Source: Subtercola endophyticus
GTDB taxonomy: Bacteria; Actinomycetota; Actinomycetes; Actinomycetales; Microbacteriaceae
Assembly: GCF_021044565.1 (NCBI RefSeq)
Contig: NZ_CP087997.1
Coordinates: forward strand, 1,860,001-1,924,000
Direction: 5' to 3'
DNA length: 64,000 bases
The notes below the pieces were generated by a model. That model saw only the letters and a list, made by a program, of their open reading frames with translations. It made no database searches and was not told the origin of the DNA. The position numbers and the translations under genes are program-made. Every line of letters starts with the position of its first letter. Within the stretch, counting starts at the first letter, position 1. Positions 25,638-33,766 of this stretch are shown here, piece by piece.

Positions 25638-26834
25638 GTGAGCACCGCATCCGGTCTCGAAACGCACCAGCTCTCCTCCATCTTGACAGACAGTGTCGAC
25701 GCTCCCACGGGCCGAGTACCCGGCGTTGTCGCCGGGCTCACCGACCGCAAGGGGGTGACGTTTCTCGAAGCGGCAGGCAAGCGCAGTCTCGCAACCGGCG
25801 TCGATATGACGACCGACTCGGTGTTCGCCATCTTCTCGACCACCAAAGCGATCACCGGCACGACGGCTCTGCAACTCGTCGAATCCGGCGACCTCGACCT
25901 CGATGCGCCCGCAAAGGAGTACGCGCCTGCGCTGGCCGACACCCAAGTGCTCGATGGATTCGAGCCCGACGGCACCCCGCGCCTTCGCGCCCCGAAGCGA
26001 GACATCACCACCCGCCACCTGCTGCTGCACACCGCGGGTTTCGGATACGACTTCTTCAACGAGAACTACAACCGGCTCGCGAACGAGCACGGCCAGCCCA
26101 GCGTCATCACCTCGTCGCGCGCCTCGATCGAGACTCCACTGCTCTTCGACCCGGGAGAGCAGTGGGAGTACGGCACGAACGTCGATTGGGCCGGCCAGGT
26201 CGTCGAGGGCATCACCGGCAAACGACTCGGTGAGGTCATGCAAGAACGGGTCTTCGCGCCGCTCGGCATGCGCGACACCGGCTTCGTGCTGAGCGACGAC
26301 GCGTTGAGTCGCCGTGCGTCGATTCACCAGCGTGAGACCGACGGCAGCCTGACGCCGCTCGACGATCTCATCCTCCCGCAAGATCCAGAAGTCCACATGG
26401 GCGGTCACGGACTGTATTCGACGGTCGGCGACTACCTCACGTTCCAGCGCATGTGGTTGAACGACGGGCGCGGCGACGCCGGGCAGCAGATTCTGCGACC
26501 CGAGACCGTCGCGTGGGCGGTGAAGAACGATCTCGGCGACCTTACGGTGAAGAAGCTGACCGGGGTCATCCCCACACTCTCGAACGATGCCGAGTTCTTT
26601 CCCGGTCAGACCAAGTCGTGGTCGTACACCTTCATGGTCAACGATGAGCAGGCACCCACCGGTCGCCCCGCCGGCGCGATCGGGTGGGCGGGTCTGACGA
26701 ACCTGTTCTACTGGATCGACCGGCAGAACGGCGTCGCCGGCTTCTGGGCTACTCAGATTCTGCCCTTCGCCGACGGCCCCTCGTTCACCGGATACATGGA
26801 CTTCGAGACCGCGACTTACAGCGCCCTGCACTAA
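25638..26834 (+). CDS. Serine hydrolase of the beta-lactamase class C / family VIII esterase group
   Basis: GTG 25638 is preferred because AAAGGA lies 7 bp upstream, although an in-frame ATG exists at 25620. The 398-residue protein has the SxxK motif [10 protein letters not shown] (Ser67, Lys70) and a Tyr motif YGTN at residues 178-181. The third motif, usually KTG or HxG, would lie around AIGWAGLTN. These are the features of EstB-like esterases and DD-peptidase relatives. There is no signal peptide, so a cytoplasmic esterase is more likely than a beta-lactamase. It has its own transcript after a terminator. Confidence 0.85.
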   Translation: MSTASGLETHQLSSILTDSVDAPTGRVPGVVAGLTDRKGVTFLEAAGKRSLATGVDMTTDSVFAIFSTTKAITGTTALQLVESGDLDLDAPAKEYAPALADTQVLDGFEPDGTPRLRAPKRDITTRHLLLHTAGFGYDFFNENYNRLANEHGQPSVITSSRASIETPLLFDPGEQWEYGTNVDWAGQVVEGITGKRLGEVMQERVFAPLGMRDTGFVLSDDALSRRASIHQRETDGSLTPLDDLILPQDPEVHMGGHGLYSTVGDYLTFQRMWLNDGRGDAGQQILRPETVAWAVKNDLGDLTVKKLTGVIPTLSNDAEFFPGQTKSWSYTFMVNDEQAPTGRPAGAIGWAGLTNLFYWIDRQNGVAGFWATQILPFADGPSFTGYMDFETATYSALH

Positions 26835-26944
26835 CCATTGGAAGTGTCGTGGCCGCCGGAGAAGTGACGACTCTCCGGCGATCGCGCGACGAGCGACTCA
26901 GGATTCAAGCACGCAGTTGCACGTGTTCGAATGCAGCGCGCGTG

Positions 26945-27242
26945 TCAGCTCGCCATCCTGCACAGTTCTAGCGCGATGGGCTGCAACTGGTCGATAGCAG
27001 CGGCGGGGGTCTGGGGGGCTTCAACCGATTCGTGTGATGCGATCTCGGTGATCGTCTCGAGCATCTCGTGTTCGTGGGCGAAAACGACTTCGGCGCACGT
27101 CGAAACCGCGTACCATCGAGCCGAACATCCGCATCTGAGTTACACCGGGCCGGAACGCCACGGCCAGAACCTCATCGCGACGCGCGCGAACTACGACCGA
27201 TAGGCGCTTCTTCGCGCAGATCCGCCGCGCCGAGACGCGCAC
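26945..27242 (-). pseudogene. Decayed nucleotidyltransferase (MNT-type) gene remnant
   Basis: In the 658-bp gap 26835-27492 the minus strand encodes RRDEVLAVAFRPGVTQMRMF and then GSMVRGFD, which resembles the GSxARG motif of minimal nucleotidyltransferases, the antitoxin partner of HEPN toxins. After this motif a frameshift is needed to continue, into a different frame that ends at a stop at 26945-26947. The catalytic Asp pair expected just after GSxARG is not readable. I read it as a dead gene. Between 27243 and 27492 I see nothing beyond the upstream region of the next gene. Confidence 0.4.
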
Positions 27243-27492
27243 GGCAGCGCACGGCCGTCACGCGGGTGAGTTTTCGGGTGACCTGATCGATGCGTCGCAT
27301 GGCCGATCAGAAGCGACAAATACAGTAACGCCGAGATTCTGATCTAAAGGATCCGAGGAGCAGGCGTTTGCTAAGCGCTCTGGGGAAGAGCGCAAGTGGT
27401 CAGTTTGCTGGTGCGCCTCGGGCCGAACGGTCCGAGCGCGATGTGCACATATCGCAGATCTCTTGCGACAGCGAATTGAAGGAGAGAGTCAC

Positions 27493-28365
27493 GTGGAGAA
27501 CATCAACAACGACCCGGCGAATGACAACGAGAAGATGTTGCATCGTCGCACGATCGTCAAGGGCGCGGCGTGGTCGCTCCCGGTGATCGCGGTCGCGGTC
27601 GCGGCTCCGATGGCTGCTGCGAGTGTTGGTACCCCGTGGGATGTGAGCATCACGTCGGGTTGCGCTGTCGACATTGGTGGGGCACTGATTTTGTTCTCGG
27701 GATTCGCCGTTGCGGCGGACTGCAACACCACGGCTCCCGACGCGGCACTGCCCATCACCGAGACGGCGACGGGACAGTTCACCTACGACTGGCCCTCACC
27801 CGTGACTGGACTGCCCGGTTCAGTGGGCGCAGCCGACGCAGCGAACACTGCTATAGCGGCCGCCCTTCAGGGGGTCTCGTTCGCGTACGCGGCAGGGATT
27901 GTCGCTACCCTGGCGGCTCAGGCCACAGTGGCTGGATACGGCCCGGGGATCTCACCGTCGCCATGGGTGGTGCCCACCAGCGTCGGCCAATTCTTTGCGT
28001 TCACTAGCGCCATTACGACCTCAGGTAGCGGATTGGGGCGCGTCGCGCACCTCGCCGTGACGTTCACGATCAAACGTAACCTCACAGTGCTGGCCTTGGC
28101 CTCGTGCGGCCACACCGGCTGGGGCTACATCGGAGCCGTTCTTCCGCCGAAGATCACGTCGTACCCCGCGTGGAATCTCGCGATGCTCGCCCTGGCATCG
28201 GTCGCCCCGCCGTTCGGAACCGCGGCAGCGACATATCTCGAGTCAATCGCGAACTCGATCTCTCCGAGCCTTTCGCTTTCCGCGACAGGCAACTGGGCCG
28301 ATGCAGACAACGCCAATCACGTCAATGCCACCATCAACAACTCTGTACTCCAAAGCGGCTGCTAA
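27493..28365 (+). CDS. Tat-exported hypothetical surface protein, paralogue of the gene at 29289
   Basis: GTG 27493 follows GAAGGAGAG at good spacing and gives 290 residues. The N-terminus is hydrophilic (about 18 residues), then HRRTIVKGAAWSLPVIAV and an alanine-rich core ending in MAAAS, a twin-arginine-type signal peptide. The mature part is rich in Ala/Thr/Ser/Gly with a few cysteines and looks like an extended beta surface protein. I do not recognise a defined family. The same signal sequence pattern recurs in the protein at 29289-29924. It opens a group of secreted and membrane proteins next to a two-component system. Confidence 0.75.
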   Translation: MENINNDPANDNEKMLHRRTIVKGAAWSLPVIAVAVAAPMAAASVGTPWDVSITSGCAVDIGGALILFSGFAVAADCNTTAPDAALPITETATGQFTYDWPSPVTGLPGSVGAADAANTAIAAALQGVSFAYAAGIVATLAAQATVAGYGPGISPSPWVVPTSVGQFFAFTSAITTSGSGLGRVAHLAVTFTIKRNLTVLALASCGHTGWGYIGAVLPPKITSYPAWNLAMLALASVAPPFGTAAATYLESIANSISPSLSLSATGNWADADNANHVNATINNSVLQSGC

Positions 28366-28432
28366 CAGCCTGCACCGGAACAGAAATCTGCACGCAAGAC
28401 AGTGAGGAAAGCCAGAACGGCAGGCACAACGG

Positions 28433-28657
28433 ATGTTCAGCATCACACGTCAGACCCTCGCACCCACACCCCAACCACCGACGAACGCCCTGAAAACGGC
28501 AGCGAATACCGTCACGGCGTTTCTGCTCGTGGTCGGCCTGTCTCCGATATTCGCTGTCAGGGCAATCGCAGTGAAAGCAAGCGATCCCGGCCCGGTGCTC
28601 TTCATAATCTTCGCGCACACAGCCCGGGCGGTTTTCGGCGGCCGCGGCGCGTACTGA
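28433..28657 (+). pseudogene. N-terminal remnant of a bacterial sugar transferase, 74 aa
   Basis: A 74-codon frame with a weak ribosome binding site. LKTAANTVTAFLLVVGLSPI is followed by FAVRAIAVKASDPGPVLF. Undecaprenyl-phosphate sugar phosphotransferases (WcaJ/RfbP group) carry at their start a hydrophobic helix followed by the same P-x-GPVLF motif. The usual continuation (RQxRxG and the catalytic domain of about 150 residues) is missing and the frame ends after 20 further residues. It may be a dead fragment, or the remaining short membrane protein may be kept. Confidence 0.45.
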
Positions 28658-28739
28658 TGCCGCACTATCAGCCGCAACGGAGGCGGTGTCGCCTCTTCGA
28701 GTCCCCTCAATACCGTAATGCCGTCACAAAGGAGTCGGA

Positions 28740-29105
28740 ATGAGCAGCAACCCGTCAGATCGAAGTGAGGATTCGCCGATCGCATTTCCTTCGATCCCCA
28801 CCGGTGGCCTCTTGGCAGCCAACATCCTCCTCGATGCCGTGGTCGCCTACGACGCTCAGGCTCCGATCCACACGAACGTCACGGCGCTCACGACCGCACT
28901 CATGGCTTTCAGCGACGATGCGGATGCGCCTTCTCGAGACGGAAGATCCGTGCCCGAGACGGGCGACATCGTTGCTGCCGCGGTCGTCTGCCTCACCAAG
29001 TTGTGTGCCGATCGTGCTCGAGATGAAGAGTCGAGTTCCGAGGTTGTTGTCGCAGAAATGCGCACGTATCTCGAGTCGTTCCGTACCGAGAGCAGAGAGT
29101 TCTGA
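28740..29105 (+). CDS. Hypothetical protein, 121 aa
   Basis: The ATG at 28740 is preceded by AAAGGAG, so it is very probably translated. The protein is acidic, soluble and mostly alpha-helical, has no signal or membrane segment, and has cysteines in VVCLTKLCAD near residue 88. I do not recognise the family. It lies between two genes for Tat-exported paralogous proteins and may be part of the same locus. Confidence 0.65.
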   Translation: MSSNPSDRSEDSPIAFPSIPTGGLLAANILLDAVVAYDAQAPIHTNVTALTTALMAFSDDADAPSRDGRSVPETGDIVAAAVVCLTKLCADRARDEESSSEVVVAEMRTYLESFRTESREF

Positions 29106-29288
29106 CGCAGTGGCGACGCAGGGATGACGTGGCGAAGGTTAATAAGAAGGTTAATTGACCTCGACGACTCGGACTCCCCTCACGCCATCGTGAATCATCA
29201 GTCGTGAATAGCCTGCAACCGCAGTCAGTCTCGGAGTCTCAGCGACAACGCATCTTCGAGACGCGCTAAAGCCAGACTCTCATTGGGG

Positions 29289-29924
29289 ATGAAATTGAGC
29301 GACGAACTCGAAACAACTGACAAAGCCAACAAGCCAGGAACCGACCGCCGCGTGATCATCAAGGGCGCTGCCTGGTCTGTTCCGTTGATCGCCGCCGCGG
29401 TTGCGACGCCGATCGCGGCAGCCTCCGGCCCGACATGTCCGACGTGCTTGGACGCGGGCGTACTTGGCGCCATCACCACCCAGGCAGTCATTCTCGGCAA
29501 CCACGGAGCGCTGTTGTTCAGCGGAGCGCTCGGACTCGACTCTCGCACCTGCGACCTGACCCTGTTCAGGCCGATCTACACATCGGTCGTCACGAACGCC
29601 ACGTTGACAATGAGCGACGGTACGGTCTACACCGGCACCGGTCTTGGCTCGGGATCGGGTACATTCGGCCAGCTCGGCGCACTTCCGGGCTCGTTCCTCT
29701 TCAGCAACATCCACTTTCCCAACGGCACCTATCTGGCGAACAGCAACCCTGTTCACCCGACGAAGATCTCGGTGAACCTTGTCATCGGACTGATTGGTCT
29801 CCCCGGATTGGTGACGATCAATTGCCCGGTGACGCTCTCGTGGGATCTGAACGTTTTTGGTGTCGGAACCGTCATCTTCGGCGCAGGAACCGTCAACTTC
29901 ACGGGCACCGCGACCGGCAACTGA
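29289..29924 (+). CDS. Tat-exported hypothetical surface protein, paralogue of the gene at 27493
   Basis: ATG 29289 gives 211 residues, with in-frame TTG alternatives at 29283 and 29295. The signal region TDRRVIIKGAAWSVPLIAAA mirrors that of the protein at 27493 almost residue for residue, followed by TPIAAAS at the cleavage site. The mature part starts with CPTC and continues as a Gly/Thr-rich, beta-type sequence. The twin arginines and KGAAWS core suggest a lineage-specific exported family. It is 57 bp upstream of the MauE-thioredoxin gene, so the redox protein may act on its cysteines (inference). Confidence 0.75.
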   Translation: MKLSDELETTDKANKPGTDRRVIIKGAAWSVPLIAAAVATPIAAASGPTCPTCLDAGVLGAITTQAVILGNHGALLFSGALGLDSRTCDLTLFRPIYTSVVTNATLTMSDGTVYTGTGLGSGSGTFGQLGALPGSFLFSNIHFPNGTYLANSNPVHPTKISVNLVIGLIGLPGLVTINCPVTLSWDLNVFGVGTVIFGAGTVNFTGTATGN

Positions 29925-29981
29925 GCTACCGAAGAGAACGGCGAAACGAGCTCGTCGTGCCTGCACAGGAGAGGGGTCAGC

Positions 29982-30995
29982 TTGTCGCCTGAAACCTGGC
30001 TTGCCATTCAACTGGTTTGCACAGCCCTCGTCGGCGGCAGTCTCGTGCTGAGCGGGCTGCTGAAACTTCGGGATGTCGAGGGCACGGCAGACTCGTTTCG
30101 ATCGTTCGGAGTTCCTGCGCTGATCGACAGACGGTCGATTCACCGCTCGTATCCGTACATCGAGATCGTCGTGGGAGTCGGTGTGGTCATCGCGCCGTCG
30201 CCGGTGTGGTGGCCCATGGCCGTCATCGCCGGCTTAGTATTGGCCACGCTTTCGATTCTCGTCGGCGGGGTTCTCGTGCGCTCTGTCGCTGTGTCGTGTA
30301 ACTGCTTCGGCTCGAAGGTGCCCGTGACGTGGCGAACTCTCGCGAGAAATGTCTTGTTGGTCGGCGGCGCCGTCGTGCTTGTGGGGGCCTCGCCGAGCGC
30401 ACCTTCGCCGGTAATCGTCGCGATGACCGACAACTCTGCGCTGATCGTGAGCACTTTCGGGGCGGCCGGGGCGACGGTTCTGCTCAGCTTCCTGTCGCGT
30501 GCGAGCTCTCGACGGGCGATCCCGCGGGGGGCGCAGACAGCTGTCGATCGTGCGTTGCCGATTCCTGATCTGACCCTGTTCGACGATGATCGTAATCCCG
30601 TGGCGCTTCCATCGCTCGTCGCCAGCGGCGCGGCCCTTCTGGTGTTCGTCAAGCACGGGTGCAGTGCCTGTGAGAAGGTCGTGAACCGGGTGTCTGACGG
30701 TGAACTCATCGCCGGCAGCGTCGTGGTGCGAGTCGTCGAGAGGATGCCCGCCGACCGACCTGCTGCGAAGCGCAGCCGACTGTGGGATGACCGCGCAGAA
30801 GTCGCTCGCACTCTGACAATTCGCAACTCTCCAGCAGCGATTCTGCTGGCCCTCGACGGTACGATTCCGGCCGATCCCGTCTATGGCGCCGATCAGATCG
30901 GCGAGCTGATCGAGGCGATCGAGTCAGCGGTTCAGCAATCGAGACGGCCTGACATTGGTGCCCTCCTCGACACACCGGGGGTGGCGGTCGCTTGA
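29982..30995 (+). CDS. MauE/DoxX-like membrane protein fused to a thioredoxin-like domain
   Basis: The start is TTG 29982 after AGGAGAGGGG. Of 337 residues, the first 175 or so form four or five membrane segments of the MauE/DoxX type, with the characteristic SCNCFG (Cys106, Cys108). The C-terminal 150 residues are a thioredoxin-like domain with the active-site-like HGCSACEK (Cys227, Cys230) and a TIRNSPAAILLALDG stretch near the cis-Pro position. MauE proteins support disulfide formation in exported proteins (methylamine dehydrogenase). This protein would therefore shuttle electrons across the membrane to or from secreted cysteines, plausibly those of the neighbouring exported proteins. Confidence 0.78.
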   Translation: MSPETWLAIQLVCTALVGGSLVLSGLLKLRDVEGTADSFRSFGVPALIDRRSIHRSYPYIEIVVGVGVVIAPSPVWWPMAVIAGLVLATLSILVGGVLVRSVAVSCNCFGSKVPVTWRTLARNVLLVGGAVVLVGASPSAPSPVIVAMTDNSALIVSTFGAAGATVLLSFLSRASSRRAIPRGAQTAVDRALPIPDLTLFDDDRNPVALPSLVASGAALLVFVKHGCSACEKVVNRVSDGELIAGSVVVRVVERMPADRPAAKRSRLWDDRAEVARTLTIRNSPAAILLALDGTIPADPVYGADQIGELIEAIESAVQQSRRPDIGALLDTPGVAVA

Positions 30996-31030
30996 TGCCG
31001 AAAATCGTGAAGAACACACGGGGATGAACC

Positions 31031-31168
31031 ATGTCTGATCTTGATCGCTACGACGAAAAACAGAACGGGCCCGCGACCGCGCAACAGATCGCAGTGGGCG
31101 TGGGGCTGACGCTGTTGGCGGCCGCAACAGGCGTGCTGGTCGTCGCGGCGCTGACACTGACACCGTAG
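31031..31168 (+). CDS. Small membrane peptide, 45 aa
   Basis: A 45-codon frame: MSDLDRYDEKQNGPATAQQI, then a single hydrophobic stretch (VGLTLLAAATGVLVVAAL) to the end. It begins 35 bp after the MauE-thioredoxin stop. The ribosome binding site is only a GGGGAT stretch, so expression is uncertain. A cytoplasmic charged head with a C-terminal membrane anchor is a plausible layout. No family is recognised. Confidence 0.5.
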   Translation: MSDLDRYDEKQNGPATAQQIAVGVGLTLLAAATGVLVVAALTLTP

Positions 31169-31219
31169 ACGAACCCCGGTCAACGGGGCGAACGTCGATC
31201 GCCACACCGCACGTGAGGG

Positions 31220-31909
31220 TCAGGGCTCTGTTCGGGTTGTGTCTGCGGCCGGATCGACGTACCCGTCGGCTGTCGCGACTCTGTTGAGATCGAGCTTGGT
31301 GTGCACAGGTCTTCCTGCAGCCGTATATTTCGCCTTGACCCTGTCGATGTACTGCTTAGCGGTGACCGGCTTCACACCCATGGAGACAGCCACGGACTCG
31401 AGGGTGAGACCAGAGGAGTAAAGCACCAACGCGCGCTCCTCCTGAACACTGAGCTGCGGGCGGGCGGGGTCGCTGACGATGACGCTCGCCAATTCAGAGG
31501 TGATCCACTCGCCACCCTTCAATACCTCGTATACCGCAGCAACGATGTCCTCCTCCTTGTCTCGTTTGCCGAGAATGCCTCCGACGCCGGAGCGGATGAC
31601 GTCTCGAACGAGGGCTGGCGATGCCAGAGCCGAAAGCACGACGACTTTCAGCCCGCCTCTGACAAGAGCCCTCACCGTGCTCGGATCGACGCTCGGCTGG
31701 CGTTCGGCCATGAGATCCAGCAGTAACAAATGCGGCCGACTATTGCGCTCTGCCGAGTCGAGCCAGGAAACGAACTGCGGCAGCGTCTCGCTGCTGTGTA
31801 CAACAACGAGGTCGGCGCGGCTGTTGAGCAGCTCTTCGGTGCGTTTCAGCTGCAGTAAGTGATCTTCGACGACGGCGATCCGCCACGGCTGATCAAGCGG
31901 TTCGAACAT
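31220..31909 (-). CDS. NarL/LuxR-type response regulator
   Basis: The 229-residue protein has a receiver domain: acidic pair Glu15-Asp16, phosphoacceptor Asp65 in HLLLLDLMAE, Ser93 in VVVLSA and Lys115 in ILGKRDK. The C-terminal LuxR-type helix-turn-helix is LSVQEERALVLYSSGLTLES and then VAVSMGVKPVTAKQYIDRVK. It lies at the end of a minus-strand group with a LuxR regulator and a histidine kinase, which is its likely phosphodonor. It converges on the surface-protein genes, whose control by this system is possible but not shown. Confidence 0.88.
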   Translation of the reverse strand: MFEPLDQPWRIAVVEDHLLQLKRTEELLNSRADLVVVHSSETLPQFVSWLDSAERNSRPHLLLLDLMAERQPSVDPSTVRALVRGGLKVVVLSALASPALVRDVIRSGVGGILGKRDKEEDIVAAVYEVLKGGEWITSELASVIVSDPARPQLSVQEERALVLYSSGLTLESVAVSMGVKPVTAKQYIDRVKAKYTAAGRPVHTKLDLNRVATADGYVDPAADTTRTEP

Positions 31910-31953
31910 CTACCAGTTCCCGCCCGTCATATTTCCGAATGAATGCTCGTGAC

Positions 31954-33501
31954 CTAGGCTATGCCGAGACGAGTTGCGGCCACGAGAGTGTCTGCGCGTG
32001 AGTGCGTGCCGAGCTTCTTGTAGAGATTGCGAACGTGCACCTTGACAGTGTTCTCCGAGAGATGAAGCGCAGCAGCGATTGCAGCATACGATTCACGATC
32101 TCGTAGATGATTCAGAACGGCGAGTTCCTTATTACTGAGTGCATGATGCTTTCGTGCGCGATCGACTGCCGGTATCGTGACGATTTCAGCAAGAAACTCC
32201 AGGTCGACCGCTCTGAACATCTGCTCACGAATGTCCTGTGGAATCGCAGTGAACGCGCGTCTGATGCCTTCGCGGTTGGCAAGCTGGAGAGCGTGCGATC
32301 CTCGCTTCGAGTCGCACTCATCGGTAGCAAGCGCATGCGTCCAGGCAGCTATGAGGAGCGCCTCGCAGCGGATGTTCGGGCTGGCCCCGCAACGAATGCT
32401 GAGGGCACGGGCCTGATGATTCGCTGACTCTGCTGCGTCGAGGTGCACGGCACAACGCACTCGAGCAAGGTCGATGTACTCATTCTCGCCGGCCTGCCAT
32501 CTGGCGAGGAGCGTTCGCGCGGCGTACGGCTCACCTGATGTTATGAGCGCGTCTGCCGCTCCGGAGAGCAGAACCGCCGAGGCCAGCGATCCACGCGGTG
32601 CTAGGTGGGTGGAGCGGGCAGAATCGATGTCTGTCAGCGCGTTGGCAGGTGCGTTCCGAGAAACCCAGTACCGTGTTCTCGCGAGAACCTGAAGCGGCCA
32701 CAGCTCGTCATCGGAGTCCACCGAGGGCAGGGCAGCGAGTGCCTCATTCGCTAAAGCATCGAGCTCTTCGACGGCAATGAGAGCTCGCGCCGTAGCCTCA
32801 GCAGATCGAATGTGGTCAGCGGGCGGCCCGACCGGGAGGGGAAATTCTGCGGTCAGTTCGAGCAATTCTTTCGCGACGATCAGCCGACCGGCGGCGGCAT
32901 GAACGCAGGCAAGGGTTGCGGCGGCATCTCGCTGAGTGAACCCCGGACCTCGAACGGAATAGCCGTACAGCGCTTCGGTGAGATCGACGATTGCCTGACG
33001 AGTATCCCCGGCGACGAGCGCGGTAAGCCCGATCTGAAGAAAGCAGTAGGCAACCATGTCCCGGTCGGGCCTGAGTCCGTAGTGCGGTGATTTCGAGATC
33101 TTGCCTCGAAGGGTGCGCGCGATATCGGCGGCATGCTCGAAGTCATTGGCAAGTCGAGCCTTGATCATCCGGTCGAAGTGCAGGGCATCTCGTGTGGAGT
33201 CCGAAACCGCGTCCGGCTGTGCGCTACTGGTTCTGGTGCGCGCCGAGGGGTTCGGTGTCCGCGTGGGCCTCGGAGTTCCAAGCCCGAATCCGCGTGCCGC
33301 CGACAGGGTCGGGCGTTCGGCGAGAATGTTCTCGGGCAGCATCCGAATTGCGCGTTTGGTGAGTTCGAAATGGTCGGCGAACAAGTAGCGCAGGTGCAAT
33401 TCGAGCAGATCTGCCATGAGCACCGGATCCCACGCTAGGGTCGCATCCTCAGAAGGTTGCGAGGCGTTTTCTCGGCTCGCGAGAGGCTGGCGCTTGTTCA
33501 T
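31954..33501 (-). CDS. LuxR-type regulator with helical-repeat N-terminus
   Basis: ATG 33501 is preferred because AAGGAG lies just upstream; this gives 515 residues. The C-terminal 65 residues form the LuxR helix-turn-helix: ALSNKELAVLNHLRDRESYA, then HLSENTVKVHVRNLYKKLG, ending near the stop. The rest is an all-helical, TPR-like region of the kind found in MalT-related regulators, but the ATPase domain of the LAL family is absent. It has no receiver domain, so it probably responds to a bound partner or ligand. It is 44 bp upstream of the response regulator gene and follows the kinase gene. Confidence 0.82.
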   Translation of the reverse strand: MNKRQPLASRENASQPSEDATLAWDPVLMADLLELHLRYLFADHFELTKRAIRMLPENILAERPTLSAARGFGLGTPRPTRTPNPSARTRTSSAQPDAVSDSTRDALHFDRMIKARLANDFEHAADIARTLRGKISKSPHYGLRPDRDMVAYCFLQIGLTALVAGDTRQAIVDLTEALYGYSVRGPGFTQRDAAATLACVHAAAGRLIVAKELLELTAEFPLPVGPPADHIRSAEATARALIAVEELDALANEALAALPSVDSDDELWPLQVLARTRYWVSRNAPANALTDIDSARSTHLAPRGSLASAVLLSGAADALITSGEPYAARTLLARWQAGENEYIDLARVRCAVHLDAAESANHQARALSIRCGASPNIRCEALLIAAWTHALATDECDSKRGSHALQLANREGIRRAFTAIPQDIREQMFRAVDLEFLAEIVTIPAVDRARKHHALSNKELAVLNHLRDRESYAAIAAALHLSENTVKVHVRNLYKKLGTHSRADTLVAATRLGIA

Positions 33502-33766
33502 CGCCCTCTCCTTCACGGCGTCATGGTAACGGCGCACCTTCGTGCTGTCGCGGCGACGTTTCGTCGGCCAAGGGTCACGCTCGCTGGGGAGCGCCAGTCG
33601 GCAACTCTTCGCCCCGTCAAAGAAGAATCCCTTGCTGACGAAGATCATGGTTGCAGCGAAGGCCACATCTGCGCGTCGTCTGAACAGGGGACAAATTCAG
33701 CGCGGCCTACCGCGCGGTTCGCCCGAGGATCACGCACTGGCGCTTGCTGAACAGCGAAGAGAAAAA

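Noticed and set aside
25638..26834. Beta-lactamase
   Set aside because: No export signal and no KTG motif; the SxxK pattern fits cytoplasmic family VIII esterases better.
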